A stretch of 64,000 nt of DNA from assembly GCA_051294375.1 (NCBI GenBank), contig CM119264.1, positions 29,949,693-30,013,692 on the forward strand. The letters run 5' to 3'. Positions 12,195 to 24,100 of this stretch are shown piece by piece (the first letter of the stretch is position 1; each line of letters begins with the position of its first letter). Both the position numbers and the translations under genes were made by a program. Source of the DNA: Paraspadella gotoi (lineage: Eukaryota > Chaetognatha). Below the pieces are notes generated by a model that was not told the origin of the DNA, ran no database searches, and worked only from the letters and a program-made list of their open reading frames with translations.

Positions 12195-15100
12195 NNNNNN
12201 NNNNNNNNNNNNNNNNNNNNNNNNNNNNNNNNNNNNNNNNNNNNNNNNNNNNNNNNNNNNNNNNNNNNNNNNNNNNNNNNNNNNNNNNNNNNNNNNNNNN
12301 NNNNNNNNNNNNNNNNNNNNNNNNNNNNNNNNNNNNNNNNNNNNNNNNNNNNNNNNNNNNNNNNNNNNNNNNNNNNNNNNNNNNNNNNNNNNNNNNNNNN
12401 NNNNNNNNNNNNNNNNNNNNNNNNNNNNNNNNNNNNNNNNNNNNNNNNNNNNNNNNNNNNNNNNNNNNNNNNNNNNNNNNNNNNNNNNNNNNNNNNNGAT
12501 GTCCTCACCCTTCCTTGTCAAACGAGGAAAGTAAAGTATTCATTGTTTTTCAGTCTCAATTCAATTCTGTCAATTTGTTTCAATTCAGTCAATTCATTTC
12601 AATTTAGTCTCAATGATGTCCTCACCCTTCCTTGTCAAACGAGGAAAGTAAAGTCTTCATTGTTTTTCAGTCTCAATTCAATTCAGTCAATTCGTTTCAA
12701 TTCAGTCAATTCATTTCAATTTAGTCTCAATTCCCTCCGCAGATTCTCGGGTAAATAATTAATTTCCGAACAGCGTTATTCATGGCCGAATGAAAAATAT
12801 CCTCAGGAAATTTAATATGAAATATTAGGAAATATGAAATATCTCTAGTTAATTCTTTTATGACTACGATGACGGTTTTTTTTTAAATTCTTCTTTTAAA
12901 TTCTTTGTCCTCACAGATGGCATTCTTATCCTCACAGATGGCATCTTTTCTCCCTCACAGATGGCGTCTCCGTAATGAGTGGCGTTGATGAAGGAATCTT
13001 CGCCTGGTTGACGGTCAACTTTCTCTTCGAAACTTTAGCAACGACGAAAAAATACAGGGAATTCTCTGCCGCCAGGTGAGAAGATGATGACAGAAATTAT
13101 AATGACATAATTGAATATGAGAGACTGAATATGACAAAATGACTGACATATATGGAAAGAATTCTCCCAGCGAGGTGAGAGGATGATGACAGAAATGATA
13201 ATGACATAATTGAATATGATAGACTGAATATGACAAAATGACTGACATATATGGAAAGAATTCTCTGCCGCGAGGTGAGAGGATGATGACAGAAATGATA
13301 ATGACATAATTGACTATGATAGACTGACATTGACAAGGCCAACGACGAATTACATGCTAATAGAGATGTCAACTATGACTGATCCGAACAGACAGCGATG
13401 ACACCAAGCTCTCTGATGATGGCGCCAGCGACNNNNNNNNNNNNNNNNNNNNNNNNNNNNNNNNNNNNNNNNNNNNNNNNNNNNNNNNNNNNNNNNNNNN
13501 NNNNNNNNNNNNNNNNNNNNNNNNNNNNNNNNNNNNNNNNNNNNNNNNNNNNNNNNNNNNNNNNNNNNNNNNNNNNNNNNNNNNNNNNNNNNNNNNNNNN
13601 NNNNNNNNNNNNNNNNNNNNNNNNNNNNNNNNNNNNNNNNNNNNNNNNNNNNNNNNNNNNNNNNNNNNNNNNNNNNNNNNNNNNNNNNNNNNNNNNNNNN
13701 NNNNNNNNNNNNNNNNNNNNNNNNNNNNNNNNNNNNNNNNNNNNNNNNNNNNNNNNNNNNNNNNNNNNNNNNNNNNNNNNNNNNNNNNNCGTTTGTCTCC
13801 CGCAAATGGAAGCGGATCCAGATTGTTGAGGGTCAAAGGAAGAAATAGGAAAAAAAAGGAAAAAAAGAAATTGAATTTAAAAGTTTGAGTGAAAAGTTNN
13901 NNNNNNNNNNNNNNNNNNNNNNNNNNNNNNNNNNNNNNNNNNNNNNNNNNNNNNNNNNNNNNNNNNNNNNNNNNNNNNNNNNNNNNNNNNNNNNNNNNNN
14001 NNNNNNNNNNNNNNNNNNNNNNNNNNNNNNNNNNNNNNNNNNNNNNNNNNNNNNNNNNNNNNNNNNNNNNNNNNNNNNNNNNNNNNNNNNNNNNNNNNNN
14101 NNNNNNNNNNNNNNNNNNNNNNNNNNNNNNNNNNNNNNNNNNNNNNNNNNNNNNNNNNNNNNNNNNNNNNNNNNNNNNNNNNNNNNNNNNNNNNNNNNNN
14201 NNNNNNNNNNNNNNNNNNNNNNNNNNNNNNNNNNNNNNNNNNNNNNNNNNNNNNNNNNNNNNNNNNNNNNNNNNNNNNNNNNNNNNNNNNNNNNNNNNNN
14301 NNNNNNNNNNNNNNNNNNNNNNNNNNNNNNNNNNNNNNNNNNNNNNNNNNNNNNNNNNNNNNNNNNNNNNNNNNNNNNNNNNNNNNNNNNNNNNNNNNNN
14401 NNNNNNNNNNNNNNNNNNNNNNNNNNNNNNNNNNNNNNNNNNNNNNNNNNNNNNNNNNNNNNNNNNNNNNNNNNNNNNNNNNNNNNNNNNNNNNNNNNNN
14501 NNNNNNNNNNNNNNNNNNNNNNGATCGGCTGCCTCGATCTCGGCGGAGGCTCCACCCAAATCACCTTCAGTCCGCTAGAGGCCGCGATCCTCGCTCAAGC
14601 GCCGCCCGACTTTTTGAGGCGAGTCTTTTGAGAATCCGCGAGAAATTGAATCGGTCCACCAGGAAGGCTGTTTTCAGCCCACTTAGAGCTAACCATATTC
14701 TCGTAATCTCAATTTTTGCAGCGGGTTGCACTCATTGATAAATACAAAAACTTAAATAACTAACTATTTTAAAATAAATATTATTTTTTTATCTAAAACC
14801 CAATTCAATTATTTTCAGAACGATAAACGTTTTTCATCGCAACTTTTCGCTTTACACGAAGAGTTATCTCGGTTACGGTCTCATGGCCGGAAGATTAAAC
14901 GTTTTACGGAGATATCAACACAAATTTGTCTCAAGTGAGTGAATGATTTGGCGTGAATCATTACGATGTGATTTACGGCCTTCGAATTACGATGAAAAAA
15001 CTTGTGAAACGATTTTTCAAGTTTTTCTCAAGCGTCGCTGCCAGAGACTTGCACGAGACTTAATACTTGTCAAAAACAGAAAACTCTCCAGTTTTGTGTG

Positions 15101-18100
15101 GGTCTTATGGTTCGAGTGTGCATGTGTGTGGTTCTTTCGATAAAAAAAAATATTGAAAAAAAAACGGATTATTAATTTTTTTCCTTTTTTTTTAAACATC
15201 GTGTAATGGTCGCCATCGCTTTGGGCCGCTCCTCCCCCATATTTTCTTCTCTTCCCCTACAAAAACATGGCTTATTTTGTGTTTGCGCTCCAACAAACAG
15301 GAACCCACTGACTTTTATTCCGTTTCGCTCTGGCCAACGCTCTCCTCTCTCTCTCTCTTCCTCTTCTCCCTCGTCTCCTTCTCCATCCTCCTCTCCCTCT
15401 CGCTCTATTTAATCCCGAACTCTTTCCCTTTTTTTTTAAAGTCTCCAACTCTCTCCCTCTCGGTCTCTCCTCCTCCCCTCTTCTTTTCTCTCTCTCTCTC
15501 CCACCCTCTCTCTCGCTCCTCCCCGTCATCTCCTCCATCTCTCGTCTCTCTCCTCTCTCCTCTGATTGTATGTCTCTTTTCTCTGTCAACCCCCCAACCG
15601 GGAAGCAATCAAACGCTGTTGGTTGAGACTCTCCACGAGAGTGAGATGCCTTCTGTCCGACGCGAAAGAAAATTTCGAGGAGAAAATTTGGTTTTGGATC
15701 AGGCAAAAGAGACGGGCGAATAGACGGTGGCACAAAGAGCAGGGGAATGCCAGCAGTTTATAAGAAGATCGGCCTAGGGAGGGAACACATGGGGGAAAGG
15801 AGAGGGAAAAGCGTCACCAGTGATGGAATAGAGGAGGAAAGATCAGGGAAAAGGGAAGAATAGAAGAAAGTGAGATCCACCAGAGAGTATGAAATAAAGT
15901 GAGAAAAGAAAAAGAGAGGGGGGAAAGCAGAAGGAATGAGAGAAGATCCCAAAGAAAGGAGAGGGACGCAAATAGTAAAAAACTACCGAAAGGGAGATAT
16001 AGAAGAAAAATGCAACAAGAGGAAATCAAGAAGGAATAAAGAGGCTTCAGCAATTGCTGTTGACATTGACGCTAGATGTGCAGCGCGGACACCGCGAGAT
16101 TGTGTTTGTCGAGAGATTTGAAAAAACAAGCCTCGACGCCTATTCTTGTTTTGAAAATACGAGAAATTGGCCGAGATGTCGGCTTTTGGCACGCGCAATT
16201 CTTGAGACGCGGGGAAGATTAAACCACACGGTTTTAGGGAAGAGTTTTTTTTCTCTTTAACCAATTTTATTGTTTAATCTCTTTTTTTCTAAAAACTGAC
16301 TAAATCATCATTCGTTTAACTTTTAATCTCCTACGTACATACGGCTTGATAAATGGAAATTCATTAAGTATTCCTCAAGTTTGTGATTCCTGAAAACAAG
16401 AGAAAGATGATCATTTGCTTTGTTTATTTCGTTCGGAAAAAAGAACCGACGAAATCGCTTTTATTCTCTCTCTGTCTAACAAATAACGAAGAACATCGTT
16501 TCAATACGCCGGGTAATTAATTACACGTGTAACTTCCCCTATTAATCATAATATTAATTTAAACATAGGTTAGTTCTCTTCAGTGCTCTAAAGTGCTTAA
16601 CTATATAAACTTGACATTGTCCACATTTTACTATAAAACCTAATTTCAGTTTAATTCTAAACTTTCATTCTCTCTTAGCTTTACCCGAAACCCAAATCAG
16701 TTTTGTTTAAATTGAATTCTATCACTGTCGCTCCCTCTCCACCCCACGTAGTTGCTCCTTTTGTTCCAGAATGTCGTGTTGTCCACAAGAAACGGACAAA
16801 AGAAAAAAACGGAAAACAGGCTCCTCTGTCTTCCCTGCTCCTCGCTCTTCCTCTCTCAGATACTACAGCTTCAGGCGAAAAGCCGAACGCACAAACGAAA
16901 ATCACCTTTTTATGTTCGACGACCATTGTCGTTCACAGGTTTTGAATTTTTTTTTTGAAATATTCGTGATACATTGTTGAAATTTCATTGAATTTTCTTT
17001 TCTGAAAATTTTTTGAAATTTGATTTTTTGGAAATAATTTGATACTACGGAAATTCATTTTCCTTCTCCGAGATTTCTGTTTCAATTCAGTTTGGGTGAA
17101 CTCCGCGAGGTCGCTTTCGGTTCACACACACTCCCGAGTCTCGCAACCGACACCATCGAGCACCCGCCGTAAAAAGCGGCAAAAAGCGCAGCGAGACGCG
17201 GAGCTCCGGAACTGGGTCTCCGCACATCCCGAGCCGCCCCGAAACCCCGCCTTTAGGGCCTGTCTCCGCCTCTCCACCTCCCTCAGTAACGGCTCGCTCA
17301 TGCTTCTACTCCCGTCAGCCGGTGTACAATGCGTAGGCAGCGCCCGCCGCGAGGGTCCTCTCGCCGACTCCCCCACTTTCCGCCGCTGGGTTTGTCCCTG
17401 GTGGGCTCGAGCCGGGTGCACCGACTATACATCGGGTATGGTGGTAGGGGAGAGGACGTGGTGCATTCGCCTATAAAGGACTCGGCTCTTAGTCGAGAAA
17501 CGAATCAAGTTGGCCATGATACAGGCGGGATTCCGCCTTTTTCAAGCAGCAGTGGGAGGAGTTCAACGTTCCATGCGATCGGATATGGCTTCGTGGCAAA
17601 CGGTGAGTTGATGTTTTCCTTATTTTGTGATTTTGCCCTTTTGCATACATTAGTGAAATTTTTTGATTATTTTCGGCTCCACCAATTCGACTTTGTCTTG
17701 TTTTTTTTGTTTTTTATCCTCGCAGCTCTTGTTACTGGAGCACTACGTGTGGAGAAGGAGCCGACATGAATACGAATTTTGGTTCCAAATGGAACCGGGC
17801 ATTCTTCATGGCTCCTCTCCACCACGTGTCTCCCGCGTCCACCGACTGACGACCACCCGTGGTGAGAGGGCGGCTTCGGGGGTTCTTCTTTTGTCTTTTG
17901 GTCTGCGCCCCTTATCTAATCAGCTTTTTTTCCTCTCTTTTATCCTTTTCAATGTCGATGTTCATCTCGCTCCCCTGGAATTTCACTTTTGTCTCCGCAT
18001 CAACACTCTCTACTGCTCGCTGCTGATCTCGTTTTGCCAGTGATCAACCGTCCACGCTTCCCTGCGCACAGAGGCTTGTCATGCTAACCCGGCCTCCTTC

Positions 18101-21100
18101 CTAAGTCGGGATACCTGGATTGGTCTCGTGCTCAAATCAACATCTGCAACACCCTCGCCATTGCGGCCGGACCGATGATTATCCCTGGTTCGGTCACAGG
18201 AAAGGCCCGAACTCTCATCCACTTCTGACTCGCTCCAGTGGAGAGTTACTCCTTGAGACTTTTATTCCCAAACGCAAATACCCTGCAATCCGTTCTTCGG
18301 AGTGGGTGTGTCAGCAATGGAAGGAGCTGCGTTTTCTGTTGGTTCTTCCGGGACGCTCCACCCAAGGGTTGGGAGCCCCGGTCAACGCAGATCTTATTCC
18401 TATGCCCTCATGGGTTGATGATCTTCCTCCCTGCTGATTTTGGACCTCCCGATGAAGGATCACTCCTGGTCTCTGCACACATTCTGCATGCGTCCAACAG
18501 GATCGCAAATCGGCCCTCTCCGCTCTTTTCATGCAGCTCGCTCGCACTAATGATGGGATGCAGGGGCCCGCTCTACTCAATTCTGTCCTCCCTTCACCCA
18601 CCTGCAGAAGGCCTGAAATTTATTATTGCCGTCTCTCAACCGCTTTCTCTGGCCAGATCCGAATTTGATTTTCTGGATTTGGAGCCATTCCTGGCTGCTC
18701 CAACCTCAACGCGACCAGCTTCACATGTCGGCCGTTTTCTTTTAATTCAGCCTTTGGCTGAATCTCGACGTTTGTAGTCCGCCAGTCTTCCTCCGAAGAC
18801 TTACAGCTACGCTACGGATTCCCCCTCCTCTCCTGTGGATTTTTTAATTTTGGGAATCCGATCGACGCGCACGGTTTCTGCGGCCCCTTCCATTCCTCTC
18901 TTTTCAAAGGCTCAAGCCTAATCGACCCCACGAAGTAATCGCAGTTCCGCGCAAGAGGTTCTTGCTAAGTCCCAGGGGTTTCCCCTACAAGCCTTATCGC
19001 AAGTCCCCGCTCCTCTAGGGCCGTCCTCTCGGCGACAAGGGGATGGGGCCCGCGCGTCCCGAAGGAATTCCCCCAAGTGACTTCCCTATGACGCCACCCC
19101 TCCCCGCCCTCGGCCGTTCCCCGCCTCCGTCCCGGATCCCCACTTTGGCGGACACTCTCAAGACCATGGATCTGTTCACAGGACTCGACCCTTTGTCTTC
19201 TCCGGCCCGTCATTCCCCCCAACTTCTCCGGTGGGAGGGCGCCTTGCCAGCAGATTCGTCCTTTTGGGCCGATTTGGTCGGAACAGGAAGATCTTCTCCC
19301 CTATTTACAAATTACGTGAAAGGATTCCTCATTGCAGGAGCGAACAAGCGACTTCCCTACAGACATGCCTCCTCCCTCCTCTGGACGACCGACCCCCTTC
19401 TTTTGGGGACAGAGGACTCACCTCACCCGACGAACGAGAATAGCGGCAGCGCGCCTATCGAAAAACGGGTGCCGTGGCAGGAGTCGAGCCTTCCCGGGGT
19501 ATATTACTTCCCACCCCAGATTTTTCTGGTTCCCAAAAAAGATGGGGGATGGAGGCCCCAATTCTAAATTTGAAGAGCATCAAACCCAGCTCCTCATTGC
19601 TCCCTCCTTACTCGTCCGGATGGAAGGTTGTCAAGATGTTCGCGAAGATGTTCTTCCGGGGACGCGGGCGTTGTCTATCCGACCCTTCGCGACGCCTATC
19701 CTCCAATTGCCTCTTCATGTGGATCATCGCAGTTTTTGCTCGGTTTCATTTGGAGAGGCGCGCGTTTAATCCACGCGTACAAGTCCTTCCTTTCGGTTTG
19801 GCAACCGGTCCTCCTGGGCTATTACACCAAGACGACACGCCTCCCGTTAGTCGCCTGGCTCCGGAAGAGGTGCCGTCATCAGGGTGCCTTTTCTACATTA
19901 GACGATATCTGATACTGGGGACCTCGCAAGAGGAGTGCCTGGTGAACACTCTCACAGCTCATTCGACTCTTGGAAGCGATGCGGGCTTCATCATTTCCAT
20001 CCCCCAAGAAGTCAAGTTTGGTTCGCGATCCAACGATATTTTTCAGTCTTCTTGCCGGTCTCTCCAATGGGACGGGGCGCTTCATCCGCGAGTTGCGCTC
20101 CCTTGGACCAACCAGATTTTGTCCTCCTCCTCGCCGAGATGGCCGCCTTTCTCCTGCTAGAGACCCACTCCATCCAGCCCCTTCAGGTTCTTCGCCCTGC
20201 TGGGTCTGTGACCCGCACGCCTCTTTAGCAGTCCCGCTCCATCCATCGTCCTGCGAGCGGCATAAGGATTCTCAACGGCTCGCAACGCCTCAATCGTGTT
20301 ACTCACGGCAGAAGGATCCTGGGGAACGACGGTCTTTCTTCCGCGCGAGGCGGCGGACGTGGAGCTTGCGTCTGCGATGTCAACGAGCTCGAGATCCCAG
20401 GGACTTGCTTTTGCTCCGATCCGAATGATGTTTCCCCCACCCCTCCCCCTCACCTCTCCCGCCCCTCTCCGGATTCTTGCCACATGGAGTTGAACGCACA
20501 CCTGCCTCCCCAGGAAGGTTGGCGCGTTCCCTGTACTTCGGGGCTTCTCACCGCGGCGTTTCGGGCCACAGTTGTGCCGATGCCCATCTCCATCCCTCAG
20601 CTGTGAAGCCGATTCATGGACCTGCTCAAGTTCCTGCGTTCCCTTCGGTCGGCCCCATCCCAGATTCCAGGGCTGCAATCTTTCTGTGGAAGACCGACCA
20701 GCTCTAGTGTCTCTGGTTTGGTCTTCCGCCCGCTCTGCAGCCGCTCCACACCCAGGATCTTCACGCAACTTGTCAGGGATTCTCTCCTTCTGGCTCAGTC
20801 TCTGAGATCAGCAATTGTGGGGACGCACATTTCCTCGGAAAGAGAACTTCTCGATCGGCGGATGCAGCATCACGGCGGCAAGAGCTGTTTCAGGCATTGG
20901 CATCTCTCTCCCCAAGTTCTCGACGGATTTTCAACCGCATCCTCGCGTTTTGCCCTCAGATAGATCATTTTGCGGACGGCGCTACTCCCGTCGAAGTTCC
21001 TCGCTAGCCTTCCTCTTGGAAGATGGAGAGGATTCTCTCGGACTAGGATGCCCTCAGTCAAAGTTGGATTTTCCGACAGGAGCTTACGTGTTTCCCCTCT

Positions 21101-24100
21101 CCGCTCTGATCCCCGAAGGTGATCATCAAGTTGAGGGAGGCCCAGGGGGAATTCCTCTCCTCTGGTGACGCCCTTTTTGGCCAGCCCCACGAAGTGGTTT
21201 CCGTTGTTGTTGACTCTTCGGGTGTTGGACGGTTTTTCGTCTCCCGTGGTCTCGTCGATTGGGTTGACAAAGCCACGGTGCTCTCCCCCAGCTCTCGGAT
21301 CGGCCTCAAAGTTGGAGTGTCTGGAGGATTATAGGAGGCGCACGCCCCACGCAGCCCCCGCCGTCTCCAAGACCTCTAACACACTCAGCTTTTTCTAAGT
21401 CATCTCCACAGCCTGCAGGGATCTACAGATCCGTCTTACGTACAGGGTCTGGCGATGCTTTGTGACTGCCCTTCCTTCAGCGTAGGGGCCTTCGAAGGAC
21501 ATCAGGCCGCTCTGAAGGAACGTTCTCCCCCGAGTATTCGCCTCATCATCAGCCCGACGACGGTCTGTCTTATAGCCAGTTGAATTTGCACAGATCGCAT
21601 CTCCGCTACTTTGCCTCATGTGGATGGTTCTCCATGTGGGTCCAACATCCTTTGGTCTGCCGCTTTCTGTCGAAGGGTGTCTTCCAGAAACCCCTCCTTC
21701 GCGCAGGATGTTTCCCGGGCCTTGGAGTGCTCGCTCCCCGCAGTTTCTGCGGTTTTTGATATTTCGCTCTACTATTTTCTCCCCCGCTTCCTGTTCCTTG
21801 AGGAGTACAATTTTCTCCTCTGCCATGGCTCTGCAAGAAGGCCTTCAGAGTTAGTTTTTCTCTCGTTGTGGACCTGGTCACATGCATTTTGCTGCTGCGC
21901 ATCCCGTTCGTTTTGTCAGCCTTCCTCAACTGTCCTGCAAAGACCCTGGAACAGAATAAACGTCGTCTTGGTCCTCCCGCTTTTTTCGTTTGCATAGACT
22001 GCACTGCGCCTCAAGTCGTTGAGTCTCAGCTTTGGTATATTTCTTGGCTTCGTGTTCGTCAGGATTGCTCGACAACAACGCACGATTTTCCTGCTTCAAT
22101 CTCATCGCCTCCTTATGGTCCATTATCTCTCACACACGTTTTTCTCTCAATCGATTCTCAAGTCGATCTTTATAGAGATGCGGACATCACTTCCCGCGCC
22201 CCCCTGGCTCGACACGCGCTACCAAGGTGTATCGGCCAAGCTTTTGCAAAGGGGCGTCGGATCTGCGACGTCATTCTATCGTGCAGGGGATTGGTCCTGG
22301 GGCACAGACTTCCTTTCGCCTTTACTGTCGGGTAGTCCGCGTGGCAGGTCCGTCTCTCAGATTATGGTCTTGCTGGACTGCAGGTGATTTTCGTGGCGTT
22401 CGCTTCTCGCTGAGCTAGTATCTGAGAGAGGAAGAGGAGGATGGAGGAAGACCGCCAGCCCGAGGCAGCCCTGCTTTTCCGTCTTTCTTCTTTGTCTTTC
22501 TTGTGGACAACACGACATCTGGAACAAAAGAGCAACTAGTGGTGGAGACGGAGGCCACTCCGAACGCATCCGGTTCCATTTGGAACCATAAATTTAAATC
22601 TATTCTTGGTAATTCACCTCCTTTCTTTTCCGTTGTTTGAGAGACTCTCAACAAAGTTTGATTATTTTGCAACGAAATTGTGAGCGCCCAAACACTCGCT
22701 CTGCTCTTTTAAAATAAAATTCCGTTGCCAAATAAAATCAAACTTTGTTAAAAATCTTATCTTAAATTTAATCTAAAACTTAAAACTTAAAACTCCTTAA
22801 TATTCAAATCGTTAATGTTAAACTTTAGGATAAACTTCAAACATTTAAAACTGGTCAAATTTCCGTCATCTTTAAAACGCTCTTGTCATCCTGACGCAAA
22901 TCTTAAACCGTCTCACGTTCCAGCTATTCTATCCCCCAACTCGCCTCGGTGGGCGTGGCTCCTAAAAAGAATGATGGGCGTGGCAGCAAAGACCGACGTT
23001 CCTCGTCGTCGTCGTCGTCGTCGTCGTCGTTTCGCGGGCCCTAAGTCACTCCCTCAAGGGCGAAAAGGCCGAATTCTTCGCCGCTCAAAGACGAAAACCT
23101 GCGGACGAACTTCGGCGCGAGGACTTCTAAAGGCGTGGGAGATATTCAAGGCGACGACGACAACACATAGAATCAACTTTCCCTCGGTACACCACCTACC
23201 CACTCCACCCACACCCCACCTTTCCTCTCCAAACCCCCCACTCCAGTCTATACCCCACCCCTTCCTCCCCACCAGCCTTTTCGTCGCTGTCTATCCTCCC
23301 ACCTCTCCCTTTATCTCGTTCCGCTGGAATTAATCGTCGCCGCGGAAAATTCCCTCTCAGCAATTTTCTGCGCTTTTTTTTCTCCTATTACTATGACGCC
23401 CCCTGCTGCGTGGATTACCTAGGACTCATACAGGATAAAGCACAGGGTGAGAGAGCGCCGCAGGTGCCTTACCCAGAGAATGAGCGATGAGGCGAAAAGG
23501 GCCTTAACCAGAGAAGAGGCGATGAGGCGAGAAGGGCCTTAAACAAGAGAAGAGCGATGAGCCTCGCGAGAAGGGCCTACCCCTGAGAAGAGCGAATGAG
23601 GGCGAGAAGGGCCATTAACAGAGCNNNNNNNNNNNNNNNNNNNNNNNNNACTCCTTAATATTAAATCGTTCAATGTTAAACTTTTAGGATAAACTTTCAA
23701 CATTTAAACTGGTCAAATTTCCGTATTTAAAAGTCTTTCATCCTGACCCAAATCTTAAACCTCCCACGTTCCCCCATCTCTCCCCCAACTCGCCTCGGTG
23801 GGCGTGGCTCTAAAAGGTGATGGGCGTGGCAGCAAAGACGACGTCCTCGTCGTCGTCGTCGTCGTCGTTCGCCCCTCGATCCCTCAAGGGCGAAAAGGCG
23901 AAAATCTTCGCCGCTCAAAGACGAAAACTGCGACGAAAAATTCGCNNNNNNNNNNNNNNNNNNNNNNNNNNNNNNNNNNNNNNNNNNNNNNNNNNNNNNN
24001 NNNNNNNNNNNNNNNNNNNNNNNNNNNNNNNNNNNNNNNNNNNNNNNNNNNNNNNNNNNNNNNNNNNNNNNNNNNNNNNNNNNNNNNNNNNNNNNNNNNN

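Larger units (their letters stand above)
16726..22562 (+). mobile_element. Decayed DIRS-like tyrosine-recombinase retrotransposon
   Basis: About 5.8 kb inside an ENTPD intron. It has inverted terminal repeats rather than direct LTRs and three recognisable parts in DIRS order: reverse transcriptase, RNase H-like region and tyrosine recombinase, with an unrecognised Ser/Pro-rich gag-like region before them (about 17.1-19.0 kb). Base composition is higher in G+C than the flanks. Reading frames shift many times in all parts, so no intact protein is encoded. The shifts could be true decay or uncorrected read errors, since the neighbouring 22.8-23.6 kb is visibly noisy. DIRS is preferred over Ty3/BEL because of the recombinase module and inverted ends, and no integrase or protease motif is seen. 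Confidence 0.85.

Noticed and set aside
15566-15763. Candidate missing ENTPD exon near 15.62-15.72 kb
   Set aside because: Open in two frames after a possible acceptor, but neither reading resembles the family's Cys-rich middle segment.
20157-20768. 203-codon - strand frame inside the DIRS-like element
   Set aside because: Antisense to the RNase H-like region, no family resemblance, GC-rich sequence favouring long frames.
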